Shown: positions 19,335 through 27,765 of the stretch, piece by piece
Numbering within the stretch: the first letter of the stretch is position 1
Layout of the letters: every line of letters begins with the position of its first letter
NCBI GenBank assembly: GCA_001768565.1
Contig: MEOE01000013.1
Location: forward strand, 62,001-126,000
DNA from: Bacteroidetes bacterium GWF2_33_16
Lineage (GTDB): Bacteria; Bacteroidota; Bacteroidia; Bacteroidales; UBA12077
DNA length: 64,000 bases
Direction: 5' to 3'
Made by a program: the position numbers and the translations under genes
Notes under the pieces: model-generated
Told to the model about the DNA's origin: nothing
The model's input: only the letters and a program-made list of their open reading frames with translations
Databases searched by the model: none

Positions 19335-21557
19335 ATGAATCATATTGAAATACAAACCAAATACAATGAGATCTGCAATTATATTTTCACGGGTGAATTG
19401 ACCCATTCTATTGAGCAATTAAAGGTTTTTGCCAATCAAACCAAAAAGCAATATCATCAGAACCAGATCGATATTTTACAGGAAACATATTCGAATATAT
19501 TAAAACACTCGTTTAAAAATATTAACGATCCTGAGCGTGATAGTATTTATAAGCATTTACAGCGGTCACTTTTAGAGCTGACAGATACAATTAAAGAGTG
19601 TTTGCTTACAGAAGTTTCTGGTTTGACAATTTATAAGATGAAATGGTCACTTGACAGAAAAAGAGAATTACATACAGATGAAGCTATATCATTAATTCAG
19701 CATTTGACTTTCGATAGCGAGCTAGATGAGATTTTAAAGAATAACGATATCAACCTACCTGGCTCATCAGACAAGACCATTTCGCGACAACAAGCTTTAC
19801 GCGATTTGTTTAATTATTTATGGTTAACAGATAAATATATTGAAACCGAAAGCAAAATCCTTGAAACTATTTGTTATTCAGAAAAAATACCATGGCATGA
19901 TAAAAGCTTAATTGTTAGTGCAATTACACTAAGTTTGCTCCGATTTTTCGATAAAAATAAATTCTATGCACTTCAGAATTTCTATTATTTGAACGAAGAA
20001 CAAGTTTGGGAACGAGCATTAATTGGCCTTTTATTAGGATTTTACAAGTATAATAAACGAATTGAGTATTATCCAGAACTAGTAAAAGTGATGGAGAAAA
20101 TAGCAAAGACGCAGGATATTGATAAACAAACTGAAGCTATCATTATTCAGATTTTTAAATCAAAAGACACTGAGAGGATTACAAAAAAATGGGATGAGGA
20201 GATTTTACCCGAAATGATGAAAATGCAGCCTCTGATTGAGAAAAAACTCGATCTTGAAAATATTGTTCCCGACAAGTTTTTTGAAGATAAAAATCCTGAC
20301 TGGGAGCAGGTTTTTGAAGACTCTCCCGGCTTGTTAGATAAGTTACAAGATTTCTCAAAATTACAAATCGAGGGCGGAGATGTATTTATGAGTGCTTTCT
20401 CTCGGTTAAAACATTTTCCTTTTTTTAATGAAATTAGCAATTGGTTTCTACCTTTCTATAAAGAAAATGAGATGATCGATTCGCAAATTCAGCAAAAAGA
20501 AACAAATCTCCAACCCTTTATCGAACAACTCCAAAGATCACATTACATGTGTAATTCTGATAAGTATTCGTTTTGCCTGAACCTTCAGTTTATTCCTGAA
20601 TCGCACAAAACCATGATGATGGAAATGTTTAATGAAGAAATGAAAAATGTTGAAGAAATTTCGAAAGATGAAAATCTGATAAATAATTTTGCAATTTCAA
20701 AAAGTATAATTACACAATATCTACAAGATCTATATAGATTTTTCAAGTTGTACCAATATAAGCATGAGTTTTCAGATATCTTTTCATGGAAATTTGATAT
20801 TCAAAATACATTTTTCTTTAAAAAACTCATACATAACACACGAATAACACGTAATCTTGCTGAATTCTTCCTTGAAAATAAGCATTTTGAGCAGGCTGCT
20901 GAATTATTCTCAACATTAATAAATGTTGAAGAATCTGACATTGAATTATTTGAGAAAATAGGTTATTGTTATCAGCAAACAGGGAACTATCAAAAAGCAC
21001 TCGAGTATTATAAGAAAGCTGAATTATTCGATAGTAAGAAAGTTTGGATTATTAAGAAAATTGCACTTTGTTACAGATACCTTAATAATCCCGAGAAAGC
21101 ACTCGAGTACTATTTCGAAGCAGAAAAATCAGAACCAGAAAATCTTTATATTCTTGCCTATATTGGTCATACCATGGTACGGTTGAAAAGATTCGATGAA
21201 GCTTTGAAGTATTATTTTAAGGTTGAATACTTATCTCCAGCTAACGACAAAATTCAACGTCCAATTGCATGGATCTCATTCATGCTTGGGAAATTCGATG
21301 TTGCAGAAAAATATTACTTGAAGATTATTGATTACAAAAAAAACGAGTTTGATCTTATTCATCTTGGTCATGTTCGATGGTGCTTAAAAGAGCAGCAAAA
21401 AGCAATTGAGTCTTATCAGGAGGCATTACGCTTACTTAATAATGATTACCTGTTGTTTTTTAATGCATTTAATGATGAAATAGATTATTTGGTTAAATTC
21501 GGAATTAATGGAATTGATATAAGCCTAATGAAAGATTACTTAACTCAGGACCAATAA
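19335..21557 (+). CDS. Large TPR-repeat protein
   Basis: The 740-residue protein lacks a signal peptide and appears cytosolic. Residues 1-470 are helical with no family I recognise. From about residue 510 there are TPR repeats, with units such as FEQAAELFSTLINVEESDIELFEKIG, YQKALEYYKKAELFDSKKVWIIKKIA, PEKALEYYFEAEK and FDEALKYYFKVEYLSP. TPRs mediate protein-protein contact. The Mut7-C protein gene follows 10 bases later, so the two are very likely co-transcribed. The partner and process are unknown. Confidence 0.8.
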   Translation: MNHIEIQTKYNEICNYIFTGELTHSIEQLKVFANQTKKQYHQNQIDILQETYSNILKHSFKNINDPERDSIYKHLQRSLLELTDTIKECLLTEVSGLTIYKMKWSLDRKRELHTDEAISLIQHLTFDSELDEILKNNDINLPGSSDKTISRQQALRDLFNYLWLTDKYIETESKILETICYSEKIPWHDKSLIVSAITLSLLRFFDKNKFYALQNFYYLNEEQVWERALIGLLLGFYKYNKRIEYYPELVKVMEKIAKTQDIDKQTEAIIIQIFKSKDTERITKKWDEEILPEMMKMQPLIEKKLDLENIVPDKFFEDKNPDWEQVFEDSPGLLDKLQDFSKLQIEGGDVFMSAFSRLKHFPFFNEISNWFLPFYKENEMIDSQIQQKETNLQPFIEQLQRSHYMCNSDKYSFCLNLQFIPESHKTMMMEMFNEEMKNVEEISKDENLINNFAISKSIITQYLQDLYRFFKLYQYKHEFSDIFSWKFDIQNTFFFKKLIHNTRITRNLAEFFLENKHFEQAAELFSTLINVEESDIELFEKIGYCYQQTGNYQKALEYYKKAELFDSKKVWIIKKIALCYRYLNNPEKALEYYFEAEKSEPENLYILAYIGHTMVRLKRFDEALKYYFKVEYLSPANDKIQRPIAWISFMLGKFDVAEKYYLKIIDYKKNEFDLIHLGHVRWCLKEQQKAIESYQEALRLLNNDYLLFFNAFNDEIDYLVKFGINGIDISLMKDYLTQDQ

Positions 21558-21567
21558 AACCAAACAA

Positions 21568-22299
21568 ATGCAGGTAACTTTTCGTTTTTACGAAGAACTA
21601 AACGACTTTTTAAATTTAAAAAGGCAAAAGAAAAGTTTTACTGCTGAATTTAACTCGCAAACATCAGTAAAGGATGCCATTGAATCTTTTGGAGTGCCGC
21701 ATACTGAGGTGGATTTAATACTTGTAAATAGCAATTCAGTTGATTTTACATATCGTTTAAAACCCCACGACTTTGTATCAGTTTATCCTATATTCGAAAG
21801 CATAGATATTTCTAGTACAACCAATCTGCGACCTACGCCACTCCGTGTAATAAAATTCGTACTTGATGTACATTTGGGCAAATTGGCAAAATATTTACGC
21901 TTACTTGGATTCGATACTCTTTACAGCAATTCATACTCCGATACTGAAATAATAAACATCTCAACAATTGAAAAACGAATTATTCTTACACGCGATATTG
22001 GAATTTTGAAAAATAATCTGGTAACACATGGATATTGGTTACGATCGCAAGATTCAAAGCAACAGTTAATTGAAGTAATTCATCGATTTGACTTAAAAAA
22101 CAAAATAAATAAGTTTACCAGATGTATTGTCTGTAATGGAGAAATTATTAAAGTTGATAAAATTAAAATAGAAAGCAAGCTAGAACCAAAAACGAGAATG
22201 TTTTTCAATGAATTTTACCAATGTAAAAACTGTAATAAGATATATTGGTATGGTTCGCATTATAAAAATATGCTAAACTTTATCAATTCTATAAAATAA
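21568..22299 (+). CDS. Mut7-C RNase domain protein with N-terminal ubiquitin-like domain
   Basis: The 243-residue protein joins a Mut7-C-type ubiquitin-fold domain (residues 1-80, MQVTFRFYEELNDFL) to a Mut7-C (DUF82) PIN-like RNase domain. The RNase domain begins FVLDVHLGKLAKYLRLLGFDTLY and has an acidic site at LTRDIGIL. It ends in a zinc ribbon with CIVCNGEI and CKNCNKIYWYGSHY. It presumably acts on RNA, by analogy with the family; activity has not been shown here. It sits 10 bases behind the TPR gene. Confidence 0.9.
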   Translation: MQVTFRFYEELNDFLNLKRQKKSFTAEFNSQTSVKDAIESFGVPHTEVDLILVNSNSVDFTYRLKPHDFVSVYPIFESIDISSTTNLRPTPLRVIKFVLDVHLGKLAKYLRLLGFDTLYSNSYSDTEIINISTIEKRIILTRDIGILKNNLVTHGYWLRSQDSKQQLIEVIHRFDLKNKINKFTRCIVCNGEIIKVDKIKIESKLEPKTRMFFNEFYQCKNCNKIYWYGSHYKNMLNFINSIK

Positions 22300-22385
22300 C
22301 TTAATCTTTTGTTATAAAACTGATATATTGAATTATTTAATAGTACTTAACTTGCTTTTATCTTTCCGGTTTTTATATTTCACAT

Positions 22386-22417
22386 AAAAAAAATCCGGTC
22401 AAAAACCCGGATTTTTT
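22386..22417. terminator. Bidirectional terminator between convergent genes
   Basis: AAAAATCCGG pairs with CCGGATTTTT around an 8-base loop. A runs precede and T runs follow the stem, so it can end transcripts from both the Mut7-C gene (plus) and the nitroreductase operon (minus). Confidence 0.9.
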
Positions 22418-22432
22418 ATTCATTTTTCTTTT

Positions 22433-22978
22433 TTAATATCTTTTAAATGGCTTGTAAAAGAACTTCTCCCAATGAACCACTTCTTTAATAGGTTTTCTCA
22501 ATTGTTCATGCCTGTTTGGATCACCCTCATCCGCTGCATATCCAATAGGTAACAAAACCATTGGTTCAACACCATCAGGAAGGTCAAGCATTTTAACACA
22601 TTTCATAACATCAAACTTACAAATCCAGCATGTTGCTAATCCAATATCAGTTGCAGCTAATGTCATATGATCCACAGCAATAGCAACATCCATATTTGTA
22701 TGGATTTTACCATCGGCTCTGCGCCATGCATCGCGATGATCGCCACAAACAACAATAATGGCTTTTGCTGATTCGAGCCATGGCTCTTCGTAACATTCGC
22801 GTATCTTTCTCAACGCTTCTGGTTCTGTTAAAGCAACAAAGTGCCATGGTTGATTATTTTTAGCAGAAGGGGCAACTCTGCCAGCTTCCATTACTTGTAA
22901 AAGAAGCTCTTTTTCTACAGGTTTATCCTGATAATTGCGCGACGAATATCGTCTCTTTGCGAGTTCTAAGAATGTCAT
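22433..22978 (-). CDS. Nitroreductase family protein
   Basis: The 181-residue protein has the FMN-dependent nitroreductase fold: RRYSSRNYQDKPVEKE at the N-terminus, GRVAPSAKNNQPWHFVAL (FMN contacts), IAVDHMTLAATDIGLATCWI in the middle, and MVLLPIGYAADE near the end. These dimeric flavoproteins reduce nitroaromatics, quinones or other substrates with NAD(P)H. The natural substrate is unknown. It is the last gene of a minus-strand run starting at 25762 and lies 21 bases after the S4 gene. Confidence 0.9.
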   Translation of the reverse strand: MTFLELAKRRYSSRNYQDKPVEKELLLQVMEAGRVAPSAKNNQPWHFVALTEPEALRKIRECYEEPWLESAKAIIVVCGDHRDAWRRADGKIHTNMDVAIAVDHMTLAATDIGLATCWICKFDVMKCVKMLDLPDGVEPMVLLPIGYAADEGDPNRHEQLRKPIKEVVHWEKFFYKPFKRY

Positions 22979-22999
22979 ATCGATAAGTTTTTAAATTAG

Positions 23000-23212
23000 T
23001 TACTCAATTATAATTATTTTATCAAAAACTTCAATTTTGTCACCTTTACGCAGCTTCGCCCTTTTTCTGCTCTCAATTTGTCCATTAAGCTTAACCTGAC
23101 CATCCTCTACAATGTTTTTTGCTTCGCCCCCACTCCCGCTTATATTTGTAGCTTTCAATAATTTAATAAGTTCAATATATTCCGAATCAGCTATTAATTT
23201 AAATTTAATCAT
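23000..23212 (-). CDS. S4 domain RNA-binding protein (YaaA/RlbA-like)
   Basis: The 70-residue protein is little more than one S4 domain: LIKLLKATNISGSGGEAKNIVEDGQVKLNGQ then RKRAKLRKGDKIEVFD. Small stand-alone S4 proteins bind structured RNA, often ribosomal. Its ATG overlaps the stop codon of the upstream sirtuin gene by 4 bases, indicating translational coupling. Confidence 0.88.
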   Translation of the reverse strand: MIKFKLIADSEYIELIKLLKATNISGSGGEAKNIVEDGQVKLNGQIESRKRAKLRKGDKIEVFDKIIIIE

Positions 23213-23961
23213 GCTTTCATTTTTAATTTACTAATTAATTGTTCCATTACTTCAGTTGCTTTTCCCTGTAAAAATAAATCGGTAATAGAATCGGTAAACA
23301 GAGACCTTTCTGGATTTATTTCGATAATCATTGCACCATTTTGTTTTGCAATTGTAGGAATTGTTGATGAAGGAACTACTTCGCCTGTTGAACCAATAAT
23401 TAAAATAAGATCGGCTTTTTCTGCCGCTACTATTGACTTTTGATATGCCAATTGAGGAATTGATTCACCAAAGAAAATAAAATCCGGCTTTAAAACGCCA
23501 TGGCAACTGTCGCATAAAGGAACAATGTCATTCAAATTCACTTCGGCAGCAACAAACTCCTTTGCACAGTATGGGCAAACCAACATTCGTGAATTACCAT
23601 GAAATTCGTAAACCTCTTTGCTTCCAGCGTCGGTATGCAGATTATCAATATTTTGGGTAATAACTGCTTTTATTATGCCAAGATTTTCCAGTTCCGCCAG
23701 AGCAAAATGAGCTGCATTTGGTTTGGCAGCGCCAAAAAAATCATAAAATATTTCTTTTATTACTCTCCAAGAGTCAATTGGATTTAAAAAGAAATTGTTT
23801 AGATCTAGAACGTTGGGATCATATTTGCTCCATAATCCATCTTTTCCGCGGAAGGGAGGAATACCACTTTCTACAGAAATTCCTGCACCTGTAAAAGCTA
23901 TTGCATAACTTGAATTTGCTATCAATTCAACAGCATTTTCTATAGTATCTTGTGCTACCAA
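23209..23961 (-). CDS. NAD-dependent protein deacylase (sirtuin, Sir2 family)
   Basis: The 250-residue protein has the sirtuin core: NAD-binding AFTGAGISVESGIPPFRGKDGLWSKYDP (about 18-46), catalytic TQNIDNLHTDAGS with YEFHGN just after it, and a four-cysteine zinc site (CPYCAKEF and CDSCHG). IIGSTGEVVPSS and IIEINPE complete the NAD site. It removes acyl groups from lysines using NAD. It follows the C45 hydrolase by 7 bases and overlaps the S4 gene by 4 bases. Confidence 0.92.
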   Translation of the reverse strand: MVAQDTIENAVELIANSSYAIAFTGAGISVESGIPPFRGKDGLWSKYDPNVLDLNNFFLNPIDSWRVIKEIFYDFFGAAKPNAAHFALAELENLGIIKAVITQNIDNLHTDAGSKEVYEFHGNSRMLVCPYCAKEFVAAEVNLNDIVPLCDSCHGVLKPDFIFFGESIPQLAYQKSIVAAEKADLILIIGSTGEVVPSSTIPTIAKQNGAMIIEINPERSLFTDSITDLFLQGKATEVMEQLISKLKMKA

Positions 23962-23968
23962 TATATAC

Positions 23969-25762
23969 CTATTTGTATTTTTTTATAATTTTCTCAATTA
24001 TATCCAGATCCTTTTGTATTTCTGTATCAACGAAGTACTGAATTATATCTGAATTAATCTGAGCATACAATTTATGAATTTTTTCTATATAAACCTCATC
24101 ATTTTTAGTTTGAAGCAACTTATCGTACATCTCAATCATATTTACTTTTGCCCTATATTCGAAATAAGGATTTACAGATGAGGTTTGCAACATCTCTTCG
24201 AGTGTAACAATAGCCTTAAAATAATCTTTCTTTTCTCTTACAACCCTATATTTATTGTAGTAAGCCAGAAAATAATCTGGTAATTCGGCTATATAATTAT
24301 CAGCATGAATATATGCATTCTCGTAGTCTTTTAGCTTTAAATAATAGCTGGACAATAAGTATTCTCCAAGAGCCGGTTCAAGATTATAGTTCTTTAAATT
24401 ATCAATTATCAGAAGAAAATCTTTGTTGGTTAGTTTCTTTTTTTTCGAAAATGTTAAGTCATACCAATTATAAAAACTGATTGAAGCAGAATGATATTCG
24501 CTATCTGCTATTTCTTTTTTTGATTTGAAAACATCAACTTCTCCAGTTTGTATATTGTAATGCAAGTAATTATTTAATGCAGCATTGTGCTCCCCGTAGG
24601 TGAAATAAATTTCATTATTGGTATTATCCAAAATACAGCTTTTAATGGTATTTAGGTTATTAATACAATATCCATAGAATGGATCGTGCAATAAACGATG
24701 ATTTTCGGTATTTATTAAAATCTGATAACTCTTATCTATTAAATTATCATTGGCTATTTTTGTATTCAGTTCCTTTATTTTTCGCTCGCGAGAAATATTA
24801 AACGTACTAAACATCCAAACAGGACTGTACTTATAACGACCTTTATCCGACAAAGAAAGGTTCTCAACAAAAATAAAATCATCATTCATACTATTTTTGA
24901 TAACCTCACCACGGGTAAGTTCATAAATTGCTCCAGAATTGTCAATTTTGCTACCCGCAGTTATAAACCAAGCGTGCGAACTATAATTTTTGAATTGATT
25001 TTCGACCTGACTGAGATTTTCAGCATTCTCTAAAATATTTCGAACTTTAAAAGCTAAGGGCATGCCTGTATTATAATCATCAATTTTTTTCCCACTTTCA
25101 GCTGGAGCACCATTCATATTTATTGAGAGACTTAAACCCGAATGATTCATTCCTGTATAAACTCCCGGATAACCAATAAATGTTAAGTTTGTAAATGGTT
25201 TTTTATTAGTATGATGATAATTTACAATCAAGGGAAAGTGCGTCAATACTTCTATTCCAGGCCAATCTAAATTACGGCCATGCACAATACCTTTTTCGTT
25301 ACGCAGAACAAAAGCTGTGCAACTGATTTTAAAAAATAGCTGAGGTATGTAGGCAATTATCTGAATATCCTTAAGATTAAGTTGCGCTCCTTCGGCCATT
25401 CCTTTCATCTCCAGCATGTACTCTATGGGCATATTCTTTTCAATCTTCTTAATTTTTTTTGAAACAACACTATTTACAATCCACTTTTTTATAAAAAAGC
25501 TTCCAGTATTTGCAACAATCATACTATCAACAACATGATCCATTTCCAGCAGGTAATCTTTCATTAGTACACCATATTGCAATCCTGCTTCGTATGGATC
25601 ACCTTTAACAGTTAGAAAAGGAATATTCTCCTTAACAATCAGGAAACCATTATTGAACCTTCTAACACCATCATTGTCTGTGGTATATGTATAATTTTGC
25701 GAAAATAATAGAGTTGGAAAAATCAGAATAAGAAGCAGAGCTATTTTTTTTATCATAAACAA
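23969..25762 (-). CDS. Secreted C45-type Ntn-hydrolase with C-terminal TPR-like region
   Basis: The 597-residue protein has a signal peptide ending FSQ (residue 22; the ATG two codons in is an alternative start). It contains a C45/AAT-like Ntn-hydrolase domain: GDPYEAGLQYGVLMKDYL, then KISCTAFVLRNEKGIVHGRNLDWP with predicted autoproteolytic nucleophile C148, then YPGVYTGMNHSGLSLSINMN. The family, which includes acyl-CoA:6-aminopenicillanate acyltransferase, cleaves or transfers acyl groups on amide bonds. The last 140 residues look like TPR helices (YENAYIHADNYIAELPDYFLAYYNKY). It heads the four-gene minus-strand operon. The substrate is unknown. Confidence 0.87.
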   Translation of the reverse strand: MFMIKKIALLLILIFPTLLFSQNYTYTTDNDGVRRFNNGFLIVKENIPFLTVKGDPYEAGLQYGVLMKDYLLEMDHVVDSMIVANTGSFFIKKWIVNSVVSKKIKKIEKNMPIEYMLEMKGMAEGAQLNLKDIQIIAYIPQLFFKISCTAFVLRNEKGIVHGRNLDWPGIEVLTHFPLIVNYHHTNKKPFTNLTFIGYPGVYTGMNHSGLSLSINMNGAPAESGKKIDDYNTGMPLAFKVRNILENAENLSQVENQFKNYSSHAWFITAGSKIDNSGAIYELTRGEVIKNSMNDDFIFVENLSLSDKGRYKYSPVWMFSTFNISRERKIKELNTKIANDNLIDKSYQILINTENHRLLHDPFYGYCINNLNTIKSCILDNTNNEIYFTYGEHNAALNNYLHYNIQTGEVDVFKSKKEIADSEYHSASISFYNWYDLTFSKKKKLTNKDFLLIIDNLKNYNLEPALGEYLLSSYYLKLKDYENAYIHADNYIAELPDYFLAYYNKYRVVREKKDYFKAIVTLEEMLQTSSVNPYFEYRAKVNMIEMYDKLLQTKNDEVYIEKIHKLYAQINSDIIQYFVDTEIQKDLDIIEKIIKKYK

Positions 25763-25846
25763 GAAATTAATCTTTATAAATTTAAGAATAATTTCAGGAA
25801 TTCAATAATAAAGAGAAAAAGTTCATTACGAGCCTGCCTCTTATTG

Positions 25847-25974
25847 TCACTGCGAATGAGGCCTGAAAGGGCGATTGAAACAGTTTTTTTATCCTGTCTA
25901 TGGATTACTTCACTTCCTGCCTGCCGGCAGGCATGGCGTTCGCAATGACTATCTGGATATTAAGTTCGCAGTGA
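25847..25974. repeat. MITE-like intergenic repeat with 10-bp terminal inverted repeats
   Basis: The ends are exact inverted repeats, TCACTGCGAA (25847-25856) and TTCGCAGTGA (25965-25974). Inside are a variant copy GTTCGCAATGAC (25938-25949) and a perfect 16-bp palindrome TGCCTGCCGGCAGGCA (25918-25933). Base composition is much more GC-rich than the flanks. There is no coding capacity. It resembles the dispersed intergenic repeats of Bacteroidota genomes; no second copy is visible in this window. Confidence 0.6.
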
Positions 25975-25989
25975 TTATCCCTATTTTGA

Positions 25990-27444
25990 TTAAATATTTT
26001 TTACTTCGGTAATCAGTTTTTGCAATGTTTCTTTGGCATTACCAAACAACATACGTGTTTTTTCGTGGTTAAATAAACTGTTTTCGATGGCAGCATATCC
26101 CTTACCCATTCCACGCTTCATTACAATTACATTTTTGGCTTTCAGTGTTTTAACAATAGGCATTCCATATATAGGGCTTGAAGGATCGTCTTCTGCAGCA
26201 GGATTTACAACATCATTTGCACCAATAACAATAACTACATCAACACTTTCCATTTCATCATTGGCTTTGTCACTTTCTAACAACTTATCGTAAGGAACAT
26301 CTGCTTCGGCCAGCAAAACATTCATATGACCCGGCATTCGCCCTGCAACAGGATGAATTGCATATTTCACATCTACCCCTTTATCCTGCAAAATGGAATC
26401 CAACTCATAAGCAAGATGCTGAGCCTGAGCAACCGCTAAACCATATCCAGGCACTACCATTACTTTTCTCGAATAAGTAAGCAATATAGCTGTATCAATT
26501 AAAGATATCTCCCTAATTGAACCTTGCTCGGTTTCAACAGCCACAGTTCCTCCACCAAATGAACCAACAATAACATTTAATAATGAACGATTCATTGCTT
26601 TACACATTAGAAATGTAAGAATCGTTCCCGCCGAACCAACCAGAATACCACCTGTAAGCATCACAAGATTATCATATAAAAATCCACCCATTGCGGCTGC
26701 AATGCCAGTAAATGAGTTCAGCAATGAAATAACCACAGGCATATCTGCGCCACCAATAGGCATAACAAATAAAACACCATAAATCAGAGAAATTGCAAGA
26801 AGTGCATAAACCAACGGAGATAATTCAGCAGGATCAACATTTCCACGAGTCATAATATAAATAGTTAATGCAACTATAATGATTACCATAAAAATATTTA
26901 CAATACGTAACGTTAATGAGCGTATATCTTTTATTCTACCATCGAGTTTACCAAAAGCAATAATACTTCCGGCAAATGATACACTCCCAATAATTAATCC
27001 CAGGAATATAACCAATGCTTGCCAATTCAATAATCCATGTTGAGCAATTAATTCTTTATTAATATGAGGAAATTCCATTAAGGATATTAAAGCAGCAGCA
27101 GCGCCACCCATACCATTGAATATAGAGACCATCTCTGGCATCTTTGTCATTTTTACTCTACGAGCAATTATCCATCCCACAATTGTACCAATTGATATAG
27201 CAAAAAATATCAACCCGAAATTACCCATTTTTTGTCCATTATGGCGATGCAATAACAAAGTAGCGACAATTGCTATAACCATACCAGCAGCAGCCCAAAG
27301 ATTCCCTTTTTTTGCTGAATCAGGATGACTCAACATTTTTAATCCCATAATAAATAATACAGATGCAATGAGATAAAAAATTTCTAATACAGAATCACCA
27401 AAAGTGAATTGTACATGCTTCGAAAATTCAATTATTCTGTCCAT
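25990..27444 (-). CDS. pntB: NAD(P) transhydrogenase subunit beta
   Basis: The 484-residue protein has an N-terminal half of about nine membrane helices and a C-terminal soluble NADP-binding domain (about 310-484). The latter begins VMVVPGYGLAVAQAQH and contains HPVAGRMPGHMNVLLAEA, VVIVIGANDVVNPAAEDD and MKRGMGKGYAAIEN, all hallmarks of PntB. With the two gene products upstream it transfers hydride between NADH and NADP+ coupled to proton entry across the inner membrane, the main source of NADPH driven by the proton gradient. It is the third gene of the operon, 8 bases after the second. Confidence 0.95.
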   Translation of the reverse strand: MDRIIEFSKHVQFTFGDSVLEIFYLIASVLFIMGLKMLSHPDSAKKGNLWAAAGMVIAIVATLLLHRHNGQKMGNFGLIFFAISIGTIVGWIIARRVKMTKMPEMVSIFNGMGGAAAALISLMEFPHINKELIAQHGLLNWQALVIFLGLIIGSVSFAGSIIAFGKLDGRIKDIRSLTLRIVNIFMVIIIVALTIYIMTRGNVDPAELSPLVYALLAISLIYGVLFVMPIGGADMPVVISLLNSFTGIAAAMGGFLYDNLVMLTGGILVGSAGTILTFLMCKAMNRSLLNVIVGSFGGGTVAVETEQGSIREISLIDTAILLTYSRKVMVVPGYGLAVAQAQHLAYELDSILQDKGVDVKYAIHPVAGRMPGHMNVLLAEADVPYDKLLESDKANDEMESVDVVIVIGANDVVNPAAEDDPSSPIYGMPIVKTLKAKNVIVMKRGMGKGYAAIENSLFNHEKTRMLFGNAKETLQKLITEVKNI

Positions 27445-27452
27445 TATAATGA

Positions 27453-27761
27453 TTATTTCTTGGGTTTCTTTTTAAACATTTCCAGCATACGATCAGTAAC
27501 AACAAAACCACCAACAACATTAAGCGTTCCGAGAAGCACAGCAAAAAATCCAAGCACCATACTTAAACCTGTTTCTGCATGTCCAAGCACGATTATTGCA
27601 CCAATTACTACTACTCCATGAATCGCATTAGCACCCGACATTAATGGGGTATGAAGAACTGCCGGCACGTGCGAAATAACTTCTATACCAAGAAATATTG
27701 ATAATATCACTATAAATAATGCCTCTGCATTAACATATATAAATTGTAGTATTGCTTCCAT
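27453..27761 (-). CDS. pntAB: NAD(P) transhydrogenase subunit alpha, membrane part
   Basis: The 102-residue protein has three membrane helices and the PntA C-terminal features HVPAVLHTPLMSGANAIHGVVVIGA and FFAVLLGTLNVVGGFVVTDRMLEMF. In E. coli this region is fused to the NAD-binding domain. Here it is a separate gene, as in Rhodospirillum. It lies 4 bases after the NAD-binding subunit and 8 bases before pntB. Confidence 0.95.
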   Translation of the reverse strand: MEAILQFIYVNAEALFIVILSIFLGIEVISHVPAVLHTPLMSGANAIHGVVVIGAIIVLGHAETGLSMVLGFFAVLLGTLNVVGGFVVTDRMLEMFKKKPKK

Positions 27762-27765
27762 AATA

